Positions 1 through 6,232 are shown, numbered from the stretch's first letter. The stretch is DNA of 6,368 nt from Bordetella parapertussis (GCA_945883615.1 CAMCYB010000067.1:1-6368); one strand, 5' to 3'. The notes: generated from the sequence alone by a model not told the origin. Numbers and translations are program-made.

Positions 1-71
1 ACGCTTTGGCTATTAGGGGGCATCATTTTACGAACGATGTTGTCTTTAAATTCAGTGCTGTAGGTTGGCAT
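1..71 (-). CDS. IS3-family transposase OrfA-like protein, N-terminal fragment
   Basis: The ATG at 71-69 opens a frame running off the left edge, giving 23 residues that begin MPTYSTEFKDNIVRKMM followed by PPNSQSV. The pattern 'YS-EFK--IV-KM-PPN-QSV' is typical of the N-terminus of IS3-type OrfA proteins, where it leads into a helix-turn-helix that binds the element ends. A GGAG sequence lies about 10 bases upstream of the ATG on the minus strand, which supports this start. The rest of the gene, including the DDE catalytic part, is outside the window. The family call rests on a short stretch and is by pattern recall only. Confidence 0.65.
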   Translation of the reverse strand, partial: MPTYSTEFKDNIVRKMMPPNSQS

Positions 72-140
72 AGCAACTTCACTCCAACCGCCCCAAAAGA
101 TTAAGAAAAGAAATTAAAAGACCGGACAACTATTGTGACA
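1..140 (-). mobile_element. IS3-like insertion sequence, one end (partial)
   Basis: Read on the minus strand, this stretch holds the start of a transposase gene (from 71 downward) preceded by a short leader and an apparent element tip at about 140. The outer end reads TGTCACAATAGTTGTCCGG from 140 inward. Its leading TG fits the 5'-TG...CA-3' termini known for the IS3 family. To the right of 140 the sequence becomes a decarboxylase reading frame with no 5' part, so the element lies inside that gene. Only one end is visible, so neither the second inverted repeat nor the target duplication can be checked. The tip is set by the TG rule and by where the decarboxylase similarity begins, so it could be off by a few bases. 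Confidence 0.68.
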
Positions 141-1605
141 GAGGGGGGCAGAGGCTTATGCCCGACTGCGTGGTTTCGGTGTTTGCGCAGTAACCTATTC
201 GGTTGGGGGATTTAAGGTAGTTAATGCTACAGCAGGGGCTTGGGCTGAAAACGTACCGCTTCTAATTCTTAGTGGCGCTCCGGGTTTAGATGAACGTAAA
301 GGTGATCCATTGATTCACCATAAGGTGAAAAATTTTGATACCCAGCTTGAGGTATTTAAAAATGTCACGGTCGCTCAAGCTGTTTTGACAAACCCTTTAA
401 CCATTACCCAAGAAATCGATCGGGTTCTTTCTGCGATGATTGCGACCCAGAGACCCGGGTATATCGAGATTCCTAGAGATATGGTTGATGTGCCTGTTCT
501 CGACAGAGATGCTGATTTACTTATTGAGCTGCCGAAGGTGCACCCAAAACGTTTAGAGCTAGCCGTCGCTGAAACCTTGGAATTATTGGCAGGCGCCGGA
601 GATGCTGTTGCAATCGCTGGCGTAATGGCCGTCAGAAGAGGCCTGCAAAAGGAATTAGTCGCATTTGCGGAAAATTTTGAAGTGCCTATGGCCACGACCT
701 CCTTGTCTAAGGGTGTAATGCCTGAAACACACCCACTTGCATTGGGTGTGTATATGGGGGCAGTCAGTTCAGCGATGGTCATCGAGAAGGTCGAGAATGC
801 CAAGCCACTTATTTCATTTGGTGTTCTGTATGCCGATTTAGTTATGGGCGGATTTACTGATCATCTAGATAGGGGGCAAGTGATTGAGTGCGCTGATACA
901 CATGTCAATATTGGGTTTCATACATACCAAGATGTTCCCCTTTGGGCTTTTTTGCCGGCCCTCATTAAGGCTGCATCAGATGCGGGCTATCGGGAGTATG
1001 GCCACGTAACTCATAAACAATATTCTTTCACGGTGGCTCAAGGGAAAGAATTGTCTGTCGAAAGATTAATGGAATGTGTTTCATCTTTTCTAGATGAAAA
1101 AATTCGCCTTATTGTTGATCCAGGCGATTGCCTTTTTGGGTCTGTTGAACTGCCAGCCCAATCGCTGATGCTGGCAAGTGCCTACTATGCCACTATGGGA
1201 TACGCTGTACCAGCAGCCTTGGGTGCTGCAAAAGCAGATCCCTCCCGTAGACCGATGGTTCTAGTTGGCGACGGCGCATTTTTGATGACTGGCTTAGAGT
1301 TGCTCAGTGCTGCCTATCATGGCGTCAAGCCGATTGTAATTGTTGTTGACAATGAGGGATATGGTACACAGAGGCCCATGGCGGACGGCCCATTCAACAA
1401 CATTCCAGCGCTACGATCAGAAGAGCTTCCTAGAGCGTTTGGTGTGGGTGTTGGCTTGTTGTGTCATACGGAACATGAGTTGCATGCGGCATTAAGTAGA
1501 GCTACCCAAACCGATGACTTGTTTATTATTCATGCTCGCGTGCCTAGAGGGCAATATAGCCCTGGTTTGGTACGCCTGACTTCAGCCCTTAAGAACCGAA
1601 TTTAA
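141..1605 (+). pseudogene. ipdC: Indolepyruvate/phenylpyruvate decarboxylase-like, 5' end removed by IS insertion
   Basis: This thiamine-diphosphate (ThDP) enzyme would remove CO2 from aryl-pyruvates such as indolepyruvate or phenylpyruvate to give the aldehyde. Similarity starts at once after the IS tip (EAYARLRGFG at 151-180) and runs to the stop at 1603-1605, about 487 codons. Azospirillum-type enzymes have about 545 residues, so about 55 N-terminal residues are missing, including the conserved catalytic Glu. Visible landmarks are NATAGAWAENVP, LSGAPG, and the active-site His pair in LIHHK (310-324). The ThDP motif starts with GDG at 1267-1275 and ends in DN at about 1348-1353. The C-terminus contains ARVPRG, as in phenylpyruvate decarboxylases. 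A TGA at 136-138 closes the frame inside the IS. The first common in-frame start is TTG at 310, which would lose still more of the ThDP-binding domain, so an active product is unlikely. Another ThDP decarboxylase specificity is possible. Confidence 0.75.
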
Positions 1606-1650
1606 AAATAACGTAGGGACAAAATGTGTTCCTCAAACGCTTACCTTTAA

Positions 1651-1680
1651 AACCTTTATAAACCAATGATCTAAAGGGTT
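1651..1680 (-). terminator. Weak candidate terminator after higA
   Basis: On the minus strand AACCCTTTA can pair with TAAAGGTT, with one bulged C and a loop of about 13 bases, followed by only two to four T residues. It lies 33 bases past the higA stop. The stem is AT-rich and the T-tract is short, so this is a tentative call. Confidence 0.22.
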
Positions 1681-1712
1681 AAAAATGAATGTGCGATTAC
1701 TTTTGGTAACGC

Positions 1713-2021
1713 TTAAGCTAACGCAGGAATCAATGCATGCTTAACTTTAGGAAGACCAGATTTACGCACCTGCCATAAGTCATAAGATGCTTGTAGGGCA
1801 AGCCAAGCGCCTGCACTCCCACCATGCTTCTCACCTAGCCAAGCTTCAATACGCAAGGCCATTTCTGGAGAAATGCCAGCTTTGCCATTGATCACCCTTG
1901 AAAAAGCGGCGCGAGTTACGCCAAGCTGTTCCGACGCTTCTGTTACGGTAAGCTCTAATGCCGGAAGAATGTCTTCCTTTAGCGTGAGGCCTGGGTGGGG
2001 TGGGTTGTACATTTTAGTCAT
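1713..2021 (-). CDS. higA: HigA-type antitoxin, XRE-family DNA-binding protein
   Basis: This is the labile antitoxin of a type II toxin-antitoxin pair; it should bind HigB and repress the operon. The protein begins MTKMYNPPHPG, a hallmark of the HigA/VapI family. A helix-turn-helix spans roughly residues 25-62 (VTEASEQLGVTRAAFSRVIN), and the family stretch ISPEMALRIEAWLG follows. Three ATG codons lie in a row at 2027, 2024 and 2021. The AGGA at 2031-2028 sits 0, 3 and 6 bases from them, so 2021 is the best-spaced start (102 residues); the longest form would have 104. It is 14 bases downstream of the higB stop, so the two genes are very likely one transcript. It appears intact and of normal length. 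Confidence 0.88.
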   Translation of the reverse strand: MTKMYNPPHPGLTLKEDILPALELTVTEASEQLGVTRAAFSRVINGKAGISPEMALRIEAWLGEKHGGSAGAWLALQASYDLWQVRKSGLPKVKHALIPALA

Positions 2022-2035
2022 CATCATTCCTATTC

Positions 2036-2314
2036 TTAGTGATAATCCTGGTAATCAACCAGAATTGCATCTTCACCTTCAAATTTAAAAGTTATACGCC
2101 AATTTCCATTTACTGATGTTGAATAGTGGCCGGCTAGCTTATTTTTTAAAAGATGTAAGTTCCAACCAGGAATATTCATATCCTCCCATTTTTTTGCAAC
2201 ATGCAATCTAGCTAACTGCCTAGCAAGTTTATTAGCGTGGGCTGCTTGGATACCAGATTTTTTGCCTGTTTCAAAAAAGAGTTGTAAGCCCTTATGGCGA
2301 AAAGTTTTAATCAT
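2036..2314 (-). CDS. higB: HigB-type toxin, RelE-superfamily ribosome-dependent mRNA endonuclease
   Basis: HigB toxins enter the ribosomal A site and cut mRNA, stopping translation until HigA neutralises them. The protein has 92 residues, the same length I recall for Proteus vulgaris HigB. It begins MIKTFRHKGLQLFFETG and carries the family core ARLHVAKKWEDMNIPGWNLH. Residues reported as functional in the Proteus enzyme occur at the same numbers here: Lys57, Asn71, Asp90, Tyr91 and the C-terminal His92. The toxin therefore looks competent, not decayed. It precedes higA, the toxin-first order typical of hig loci. No good Shine-Dalgarno is seen before the ATG, which may keep toxin output low or reflect a very short leader. 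A palindrome and candidate promoter lie just upstream. Confidence 0.9.
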   Translation of the reverse strand: MIKTFRHKGLQLFFETGKKSGIQAAHANKLARQLARLHVAKKWEDMNIPGWNLHLLKNKLAGHYSTSVNGNWRITFKFEGEDAILVDYQDYH

Positions 2315-2321
2315 GATTTAC

Positions 2322-2361
2322 TGTATACTGAAACTATACACTATGCAAGTAGCTTTGTTTA
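2322..2361 (-). promoter_or_regulatory. Candidate higBA promoter with overlapping palindromic operator
   Basis: On the minus strand TAAACA (2361-2356) and TATAGT (2338-2333) are separated by 17 bases, a fair sigma70 pair placed 18 bases before the higB start. The palindrome TGTATA-7 bases-TATACA (2322-2340) covers the -10 element and the likely start site. A HigA dimer bound there would block transcription, which is the usual autorepression in hig operons. The palindrome is seen directly; its role as HigA operator is inferred. Confidence 0.5.
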
Positions 2362-2404
2362 TAATTGCCCAGCGTCTCACACTCCCGAACAATTGGTTTT
2401 AACC

Positions 2405-2438
2405 AAAAGAAAAGGGACTGCATTTCTGCAATCCCTTT
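2405..2438 (-). terminator. Intrinsic terminator of tRNA-Lys
   Basis: On the minus strand the arms AAAGGGATTGCA (2438-2427) and TGCAGTCCCTTT (2422-2411) form a 12-bp stem with one G-T wobble, closed by a GAAA tetraloop (2426-2423). The stem is followed by TCTTTT. It starts 7 bases beyond the CCA end of the tRNA, the right place to end its transcript and to separate it from higBA downstream. Confidence 0.85.
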
Positions 2439-2445
2439 GTATTAC

Positions 2446-2521
2446 TGGTGGGTCGGGCGAGATTCGAACTCGCGACCAACGGATTAAAAGTCCGCTGCTC
2501 TACCGACTGAGCTACCGACCC
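2446..2521 (-). tRNA. tRNA-Lys (anticodon TTT)
   Basis: The 76-base cloverleaf includes an encoded CCA (2448-2446). The acceptor arms GGGTCGG (2521-2515) and CCGACCC (2456-2450) pair fully, with A as discriminator. The D arm is GCTC/GAGC. The anticodon stem is GCGGA/TCCGT with loop CTTTTAA, which puts anticodon TTT at 2488-2486 with T33 before it. The T arm is GCGAG-TTCGAAT-CTCGC. It reads AAA and AAG codons. It has its own promoter immediately upstream and a terminator immediately downstream, so it is an independent single-gene unit. Confidence 0.97.
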
Positions 2522-2530
2522 AAGCCCGTT

Positions 2531-2559
2531 ATTATGGCAAGAGCTGAGGCGTCTGTCAA
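2531..2559 (-). promoter_or_regulatory. Strong sigma70 promoter for tRNA-Lys
   Basis: On the minus strand a perfect -35 box TTGACA (2559-2554) is followed by 17 bases and then CATAAT (2536-2531), five of six matches to the -10 consensus. It begins 6 bases after the GH31 stop codon and ends 9 bases before the tRNA 5' end. Transcription should therefore start within a few bases of the mature tRNA. The sequence after the -10 box is AACGGGC, a GC-rich discriminator of the kind linked to stringent control at stable-RNA promoters. Confidence 0.85.
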
Positions 2560-2565
2560 ATGACC

Positions 2566-4737
2566 TTAGCGCGCTCTTGAAATACGCACCTCTGCGCCAC
2601 GACGCTTGACTTCAAGCCCCTCAGAAGGCAAGATCTTGAGACCTTCAAGACCCTTGATATAACTAGACCCTTGCATTTGCATCACGCGAATTTTATTCCG
2701 CATAACAGAAGGGTTGTGCACTGGCATGCCAAACAACCAAACCTCATCAAGCAATCGGGCTGTATTGAAATCACCCGTGTGATTAACTGGCAACCCAAGG
2801 CACAACATATGACCTTCACGACCAAATACAGGTATTGAATCAAGCCCAACCTCGACCTCAAGCTCAGTACCACCTTCGTAGCGCCAGCCCGTTGTCAGGT
2901 CCCACCAGGCCCCGTTAGCAGGCAAATAAACTTTGACTTTATTACTGGGCGTCAAAATAGGCGCAACCAGTAAAGCAGGGCCCAACATATATTGCATAGA
3001 CCACGCATGCGCACGACTGTCATGTGGAAACGAGAGGGCCATTGTGCGCTGCACTGGGGCACCCGTTCGTGCTGCATCTTCCATTAGACCGAGCACATAG
3101 GGAATCAAGCGGTAACGCCACTGCAACCACTGGGAAGCTGTGGCACGCGCTTTATCGTTCCAACCAAGGTTAGACAGCTGTGCCTCAAACGCCTCAATAC
3201 TAAAGTTGGTTGAAAAAACTGCCACGGCCAACCAACGCAACTGTCGCGCAACATCGTCATCAGTTGACAGCTGAGTGCCAAGCTTTAAGCCATGTATGTG
3301 TGATGCAATGCCATTATCACCCGCTGACAAAGCTAAACGTAGCGATTGCGCCATGCCTTGCCAAGAATCAGGCACAGCATGCGCGACTTGCCAAGCAAAA
3401 CGTTGCACGCCTGGGTGTAAATCGTGGCTTAAAACCACTGCTTCGTGTGGCACTTTATGCCCGGTCGTTGCGTCATTAAGTGCTTGACGCACCAAAGCTG
3501 GGTAAAGTGCGCGCAAAACTGAAGCTGTTTCTTCACCTCGTGGCGCGACATCGTCTGGAAAATCAAACTGCGCATCGCAGGTAAAAGCCCCTACTCCGTC
3601 TTCGACCATTTGGCGATGACGCTCGACCCAAAGCCTGTATACGTCGCGGTGGGTCAAATCGAGCAACGCAAAATCAACCCCGCCTGTAATAGCTTGGCCA
3701 GGAAAAACAATTGGTTCGCCATTTTCTCGGGCAAGTAACCAACCTCGATCTTCTAGATCAGAAAAGGTGTCCGTGCCCACCCCAATAACAGGTGCAGTTG
3801 GCAAACAAACTTGAATTGATTGGCGAGCGAAATAATCAAACGCTTGCTTAGGGTCGGGAAAGCGGGTTTTATTCCACTCGATAAGCAATCTGGTTTCTTG
3901 AAATACCCAACCCATTGGGCTTCGCAACTCAACCACATCAATCGAGATACCTTGCTTTCGTAGCAACTGAACGAACTCAATTGTCTCGGTGATCGATTTA
4001 CCCTCAGGCTGCTTTAACCAAGGCCCCATCGCCCAAAGTGGAGGCTGACCAGCACGGCCCGTCAGTTGCGTATATTGATTCAGAATTTCAGCAGGCTCGC
4101 CCACAAACAAAAAGAAGTCGAGCACTTTTGACTCGGCGTGTATTTCATAAACCTGGGTTTCGGTATGACCTAAATCATGATCGACCCGACCCAAGGTGTT
4201 CACATACAGCCCCCATTGCCCCTGGGGGCTCCATGCAATGGGCAAGGCCCGATGACTGATATCGTCTGAAATAATGTATTCGCCACGGCGGTCAAAATCG
4301 CCAGCCGTTTCACCCAAACCATGAATGGTGTGCCCTTGCGTCAAATCAAAACCAAAGCACCAACGCTCATTTTCACAGGCAATACCGTCAAGCGTCGTTG
4401 ACAACAACACCTCATTTTGACGCATGAGCTTTATGCAAAAGGGGTCGCGATCAACTTGTAAATAAAGGTCGCCCTGAGAAAGTAACCAACCGGCTTGACC
4501 CAATAAACATTGCACTTGCGCTTCGCCAATTGACTCATTACGAATTAACAAAGCATCAGCATGCACCCGGTCGCGACCCGTTAAAACGGGCTCGCTGGCA
4601 AGCATGCTGGCAGCGCCCACGCGAATGCGAAACGTACCGGGTGCATGGGGCTCAATAGCAATATTGAAGGATGCTCCCGTATCGATGCGAATTTTCGAGG
4701 CGGACGTCTCGACCAATTTAAGTGATTCGAGATTCAT
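2566..4737 (-). CDS. Glycoside hydrolase family 31 protein with altered active site
   Basis: GH31 enzymes are mostly retaining alpha-glucosidases or alpha-xylosidases with a (beta/alpha)8 barrel. This 723-residue protein has the family layout and length. A beta-sandwich N-domain contains the GLGE landmark (residues 140-143). A barrel spans about 230-550, and C-terminal beta domains carry RLIPYVLGL (543-551), LGPALLVAPIL (585-595) and VYLPANGAWWD. The stretch GVGAFTCDAQFDFP aligns with the nucleophile segment of E. coli YicI (KTDFGE), placing Asp388 as nucleophile. The acid/base segment, WSHDIGGF in YicI, reads ASHIHGLK here, so residue 481 is Ile where Asp is expected. Other pocket positions also differ. 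No signal peptide is seen, so it should be cytoplasmic. No clear ribosome site precedes the ATG. It is divergent from the amidohydrolase gene. Family confidence is high; substrate and activity are unknown. Confidence 0.8.
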   Translation of the reverse strand: MNLESLKLVETSASKIRIDTGASFNIAIEPHAPGTFRIRVGAASMLASEPVLTGRDRVHADALLIRNESIGEAQVQCLLGQAGWLLSQGDLYLQVDRDPFCIKLMRQNEVLLSTTLDGIACENERWCFGFDLTQGHTIHGLGETAGDFDRRGEYIISDDISHRALPIAWSPQGQWGLYVNTLGRVDHDLGHTETQVYEIHAESKVLDFFLFVGEPAEILNQYTQLTGRAGQPPLWAMGPWLKQPEGKSITETIEFVQLLRKQGISIDVVELRSPMGWVFQETRLLIEWNKTRFPDPKQAFDYFARQSIQVCLPTAPVIGVGTDTFSDLEDRGWLLARENGEPIVFPGQAITGGVDFALLDLTHRDVYRLWVERHRQMVEDGVGAFTCDAQFDFPDDVAPRGEETASVLRALYPALVRQALNDATTGHKVPHEAVVLSHDLHPGVQRFAWQVAHAVPDSWQGMAQSLRLALSAGDNGIASHIHGLKLGTQLSTDDDVARQLRWLAVAVFSTNFSIEAFEAQLSNLGWNDKARATASQWLQWRYRLIPYVLGLMEDAARTGAPVQRTMALSFPHDSRAHAWSMQYMLGPALLVAPILTPSNKVKVYLPANGAWWDLTTGWRYEGGTELEVEVGLDSIPVFGREGHMLCLGLPVNHTGDFNTARLLDEVWLFGMPVHNPSVMRNKIRVMQMQGSSYIKGLEGLKILPSEGLEVKRRGAEVRISRAR

Positions 4738-4772
4738 AATTTAGGATGCAAATCTTTGACCAAATACGTATT

Positions 4773-4800
4773 TTGACGGATTTACAAGTTTAAATAAACT
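4773..4800 (+). promoter_or_regulatory. Possible promoter with embedded palindrome upstream of the amidohydrolase
   Basis: TTGACG (4773-4778), 16 bases, then TAAACT (4795-4800) resembles a sigma70 promoter pointing toward the amidohydrolase. The -10 box is the right arm of a perfect palindrome AGTTTA-AA-TAAACT (4787-4800), so a dimeric regulator could act there. It would leave a leader of about 150 bases, and the -10 match is only four of six. Treat it as a weak call. Confidence 0.3.
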
Positions 4801-4838
4801 CGAATCTTGTTTTTACTGAAATAAAATGGGTAAAACGA

Positions 4839-4893
4839 CCCTAAACACCCTAAATGACGGGGGTTTTAAGATGTTGCAGGCTGACGTTTAGGG
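4839..4893. repeat. Three CCCTAAA heptamers, two direct and one inverted
   Basis: CCCTAAA occurs at 4839-4845 and 4848-4854, starting 9 bases apart, and its complement TTTAGGG at 4887-4893. The first and third extend to an 8-bp inverted pair, CCCTAAAC and GTTTAGGG. They lie between the divergent GH31 and amidohydrolase genes, where shared operators are common. A regulatory role is inferred from position only. Confidence 0.5.
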
Positions 4894-4950
4894 TTAAAAG
4901 TGTCAGAAGTGCAAATTGCGATAATAATAGAGACCATCAGATTGATTACC

Positions 4951-4963
4951 AGAGGTCACTTTG
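4951..4963 (+). promoter_or_regulatory. Ribosome binding site fixing a TTG start
   Basis: AGAGGT (4951-4956) lies 4 bases before TTG at 4961. An in-frame TGA at 4943-4945 rules out any start further upstream, and no ATG precedes the conserved N-terminal motif. The gene therefore very probably uses the rare TTG start, which often lowers expression. Confidence 0.75.
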
Positions 4964-6157
4964 AAACTTCTTGAACCCTTTTTAAATTGGCAAGCCGACA
5001 TCAAAGCTGTACGGCGCGACATTCACGCTCATCCAGAGCTTGCTTACCATGAGAACCGTACCGCTGATGTTGTGGCTAAATGTTTGACTGATTGGTCTAT
5101 ACCCATCGATCGAGGTTTAGGTGTAACGGGCGTTGTGGGCATCATTAAGGGTAAAACTGACTCAGGGCGCGCCATTGGCTTAAGAGCTGATATGGACGCT
5201 TTACCCATGCAAGAAAACAATACCTTTGAACACGTCAGTCGCCATGAAGGCAAAATGCACAGCTGTGGTCATGATGGGCATACCGCTATGTTGCTCAATG
5301 CAGCGCGCTACTTAGCTGAAAACCGTGATTTTGACGGTACCGTTTACGTCATTTTTCAACCTGCTGAAGAGGGTGGCGCAGGCGCAAAGAAAATGATTGA
5401 TGACGGTCTATTTAAAAAATTTCCCATGCAGGCTGTTTTTGGTATGCACAACTGGCCAGGCATGCCAGTCGGCTCGTTTGGGCTCACCTCGGGGCCTATT
5501 ATGGCCTCAAGCAATGAGTTTTGGATCACTATCGACGGCAAGGGTGCGCATGGTGGTATGCCACATTTGGGCCAAGACCCCATTATGGCTGCCGTACAGG
5601 TTGCTCAATCGTTACAAACCATTGTCACGCGTAATCGTCACCCTCTTGATGCGGCCGTGCTGAGCATTACTCAAATACATGCAGGTAGCGCAACCAACGT
5701 GATTCCCAACCAAGCACAGCTTGTGGGCACAGTTCGTACTTTTTCAAATGACGTGCTTGATCTCATTGAATCACGCATGCAAAGCATTGTCAGCTTAACG
5801 AGCGAAGCCATGGGTTGCAAAGGCCAGTTAAAATTTAAACGAAATTACCCGCCGACTATTAATAGTGCCAACGAAGCAGCATTTTGCGCTGAGGTTATAC
5901 GCTCAATCGTTGGGCCTGATAACGTTGACGACCACGTCACCCCTACCATGGGTGCTGAAGACTTTGCATTTATGTTGCAAGAAGTTCCCGGCTGCTATGT
6001 TTGGATAGGTAACGGCGAAGGAACCCACCGCGATGCCGGTCATGGCATGGGGCCATGCACGTTACACAATGGCTCGTACGATTTTAATGACGACTTGTTG
6101 CCCCTTGGCGCAACCTACTGGGTCAAATTGGCTCAAAGCTGGCTCGCAGCGAAATAA
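4961..6157 (+). CDS. M20D-family amidohydrolase (hippurate hydrolase / N-acyl amino acid hydrolase type)
   Basis: Members cut the amide bond of N-acyl amino acids such as hippurate, N-acetyl amino acids or auxin conjugates, using a two-metal centre in the cytoplasm. The 398-residue protein has the full length and layout of the family. The N-terminal motif RRDIHAHPEL is at residues 18-27 and RADMDALPM at 75-83. Metal ligands by comparison with plant ILL2 are Cys102 and His104 (SCGHDGH), Glu137 in PAEEGG (with Glu136 as likely general base), His163 (GMHNWPG) and His369 (LHNGSYDFND). The lid domain lies in about 185-295 and includes GKGAHGGMPH. TMGAEDFAFM (329-338) is also typical. No signal peptide is seen. 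The start is TTG, supported by AGAGGT. It is divergent from the GH31 gene. All key residues are present; the substrate cannot be told from sequence. Confidence 0.9.
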   Translation: MKLLEPFLNWQADIKAVRRDIHAHPELAYHENRTADVVAKCLTDWSIPIDRGLGVTGVVGIIKGKTDSGRAIGLRADMDALPMQENNTFEHVSRHEGKMHSCGHDGHTAMLLNAARYLAENRDFDGTVYVIFQPAEEGGAGAKKMIDDGLFKKFPMQAVFGMHNWPGMPVGSFGLTSGPIMASSNEFWITIDGKGAHGGMPHLGQDPIMAAVQVAQSLQTIVTRNRHPLDAAVLSITQIHAGSATNVIPNQAQLVGTVRTFSNDVLDLIESRMQSIVSLTSEAMGCKGQLKFKRNYPPTINSANEAAFCAEVIRSIVGPDNVDDHVTPTMGAEDFAFMLQEVPGCYVWIGNGEGTHRDAGHGMGPCTLHNGSYDFNDDLLPLGATYWVKLAQSWLAAK

Positions 6158-6220
6158 AGATAAATAAACATAAATAAACATAAAAAAACACGAATTAACA
6201 AAAATAAACAAAATTAAACA
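6151..6220 (+). repeat. A-rich tandem repeat, exact 10-bp period, six to seven units
   Basis: From 6161 the sequence breaks into decamers TAAATAAACA, TAAATAAACA, TAAAAAAACA, CGAATTAACA, AAAATAAACA and AAATTAAACA; all six end in AACA. The preceding decamer at 6151-6160 (GAAATAAAGA) matches the consensus at eight of ten positions and contains the amidohydrolase stop codon. The array fills nearly all the space between that gene and the IS5-like element. The period is close to one DNA helical turn, so the A-tracts would lie in phase and could bend the DNA. There is no stem followed by T residues here, so no intrinsic terminator is seen for the gene. Confidence 0.85.
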
Positions 6221-6232
6221 TATCTAGGGAAA

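Noticed and set aside
375..803. 142-codon open frame antisense to the decarboxylase
   Set aside because: Its composition mirrors the coding strand opposite, it has no recognisable domain, and the plus-strand frame has clear homology.
1873..2088. 71-codon frame antisense to higA and the end of higB
   Set aside because: It overlaps two well-supported genes and has no family features.
2393..2406. Palindrome TTGGTT-TT-AACCAA beside the tRNA terminator
   Set aside because: Short and AT-rich, and it overlaps the T-tract region after the terminator; no separate role can be supported.
2294..2563. Open frame on the plus strand with residues GGSGEIRTRDQRIKSPLLYRLSYRP
   Set aside because: This is the antisense of the tRNA-Lys gene, a well-known source of false proteins; it also spans the tRNA terminator.
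3210..4259. Several short plus-strand frames opposite the GH31 gene, and short minus-strand frames inside it
   Set aside because: They are shadows of the 723-codon gene with no domains or ribosome sites.
4839..4893. Telomere-type CCCTAAA repeat
   Set aside because: Only three scattered copies in mixed orientation in a bacterial intergenic region; the likeness to plant telomere repeats is coincidental.
4801..4960. Riboswitch in the possible long leader of the amidohydrolase
   Set aside because: Apart from the 8-bp CCCTAAAC/GTTTAGGG pair, I see no multi-helix core or known aptamer motif, and no terminator stem with a T-tract.
5044..5663. Short frames on both strands inside the amidohydrolase gene
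   Set aside because: The M20D frame carries all catalytic motifs across this stretch, so the others are chance frames.
6151..6220. Possible CRISPR array
   Set aside because: The units are contiguous 10-mers with no spacers and no cas gene nearby.
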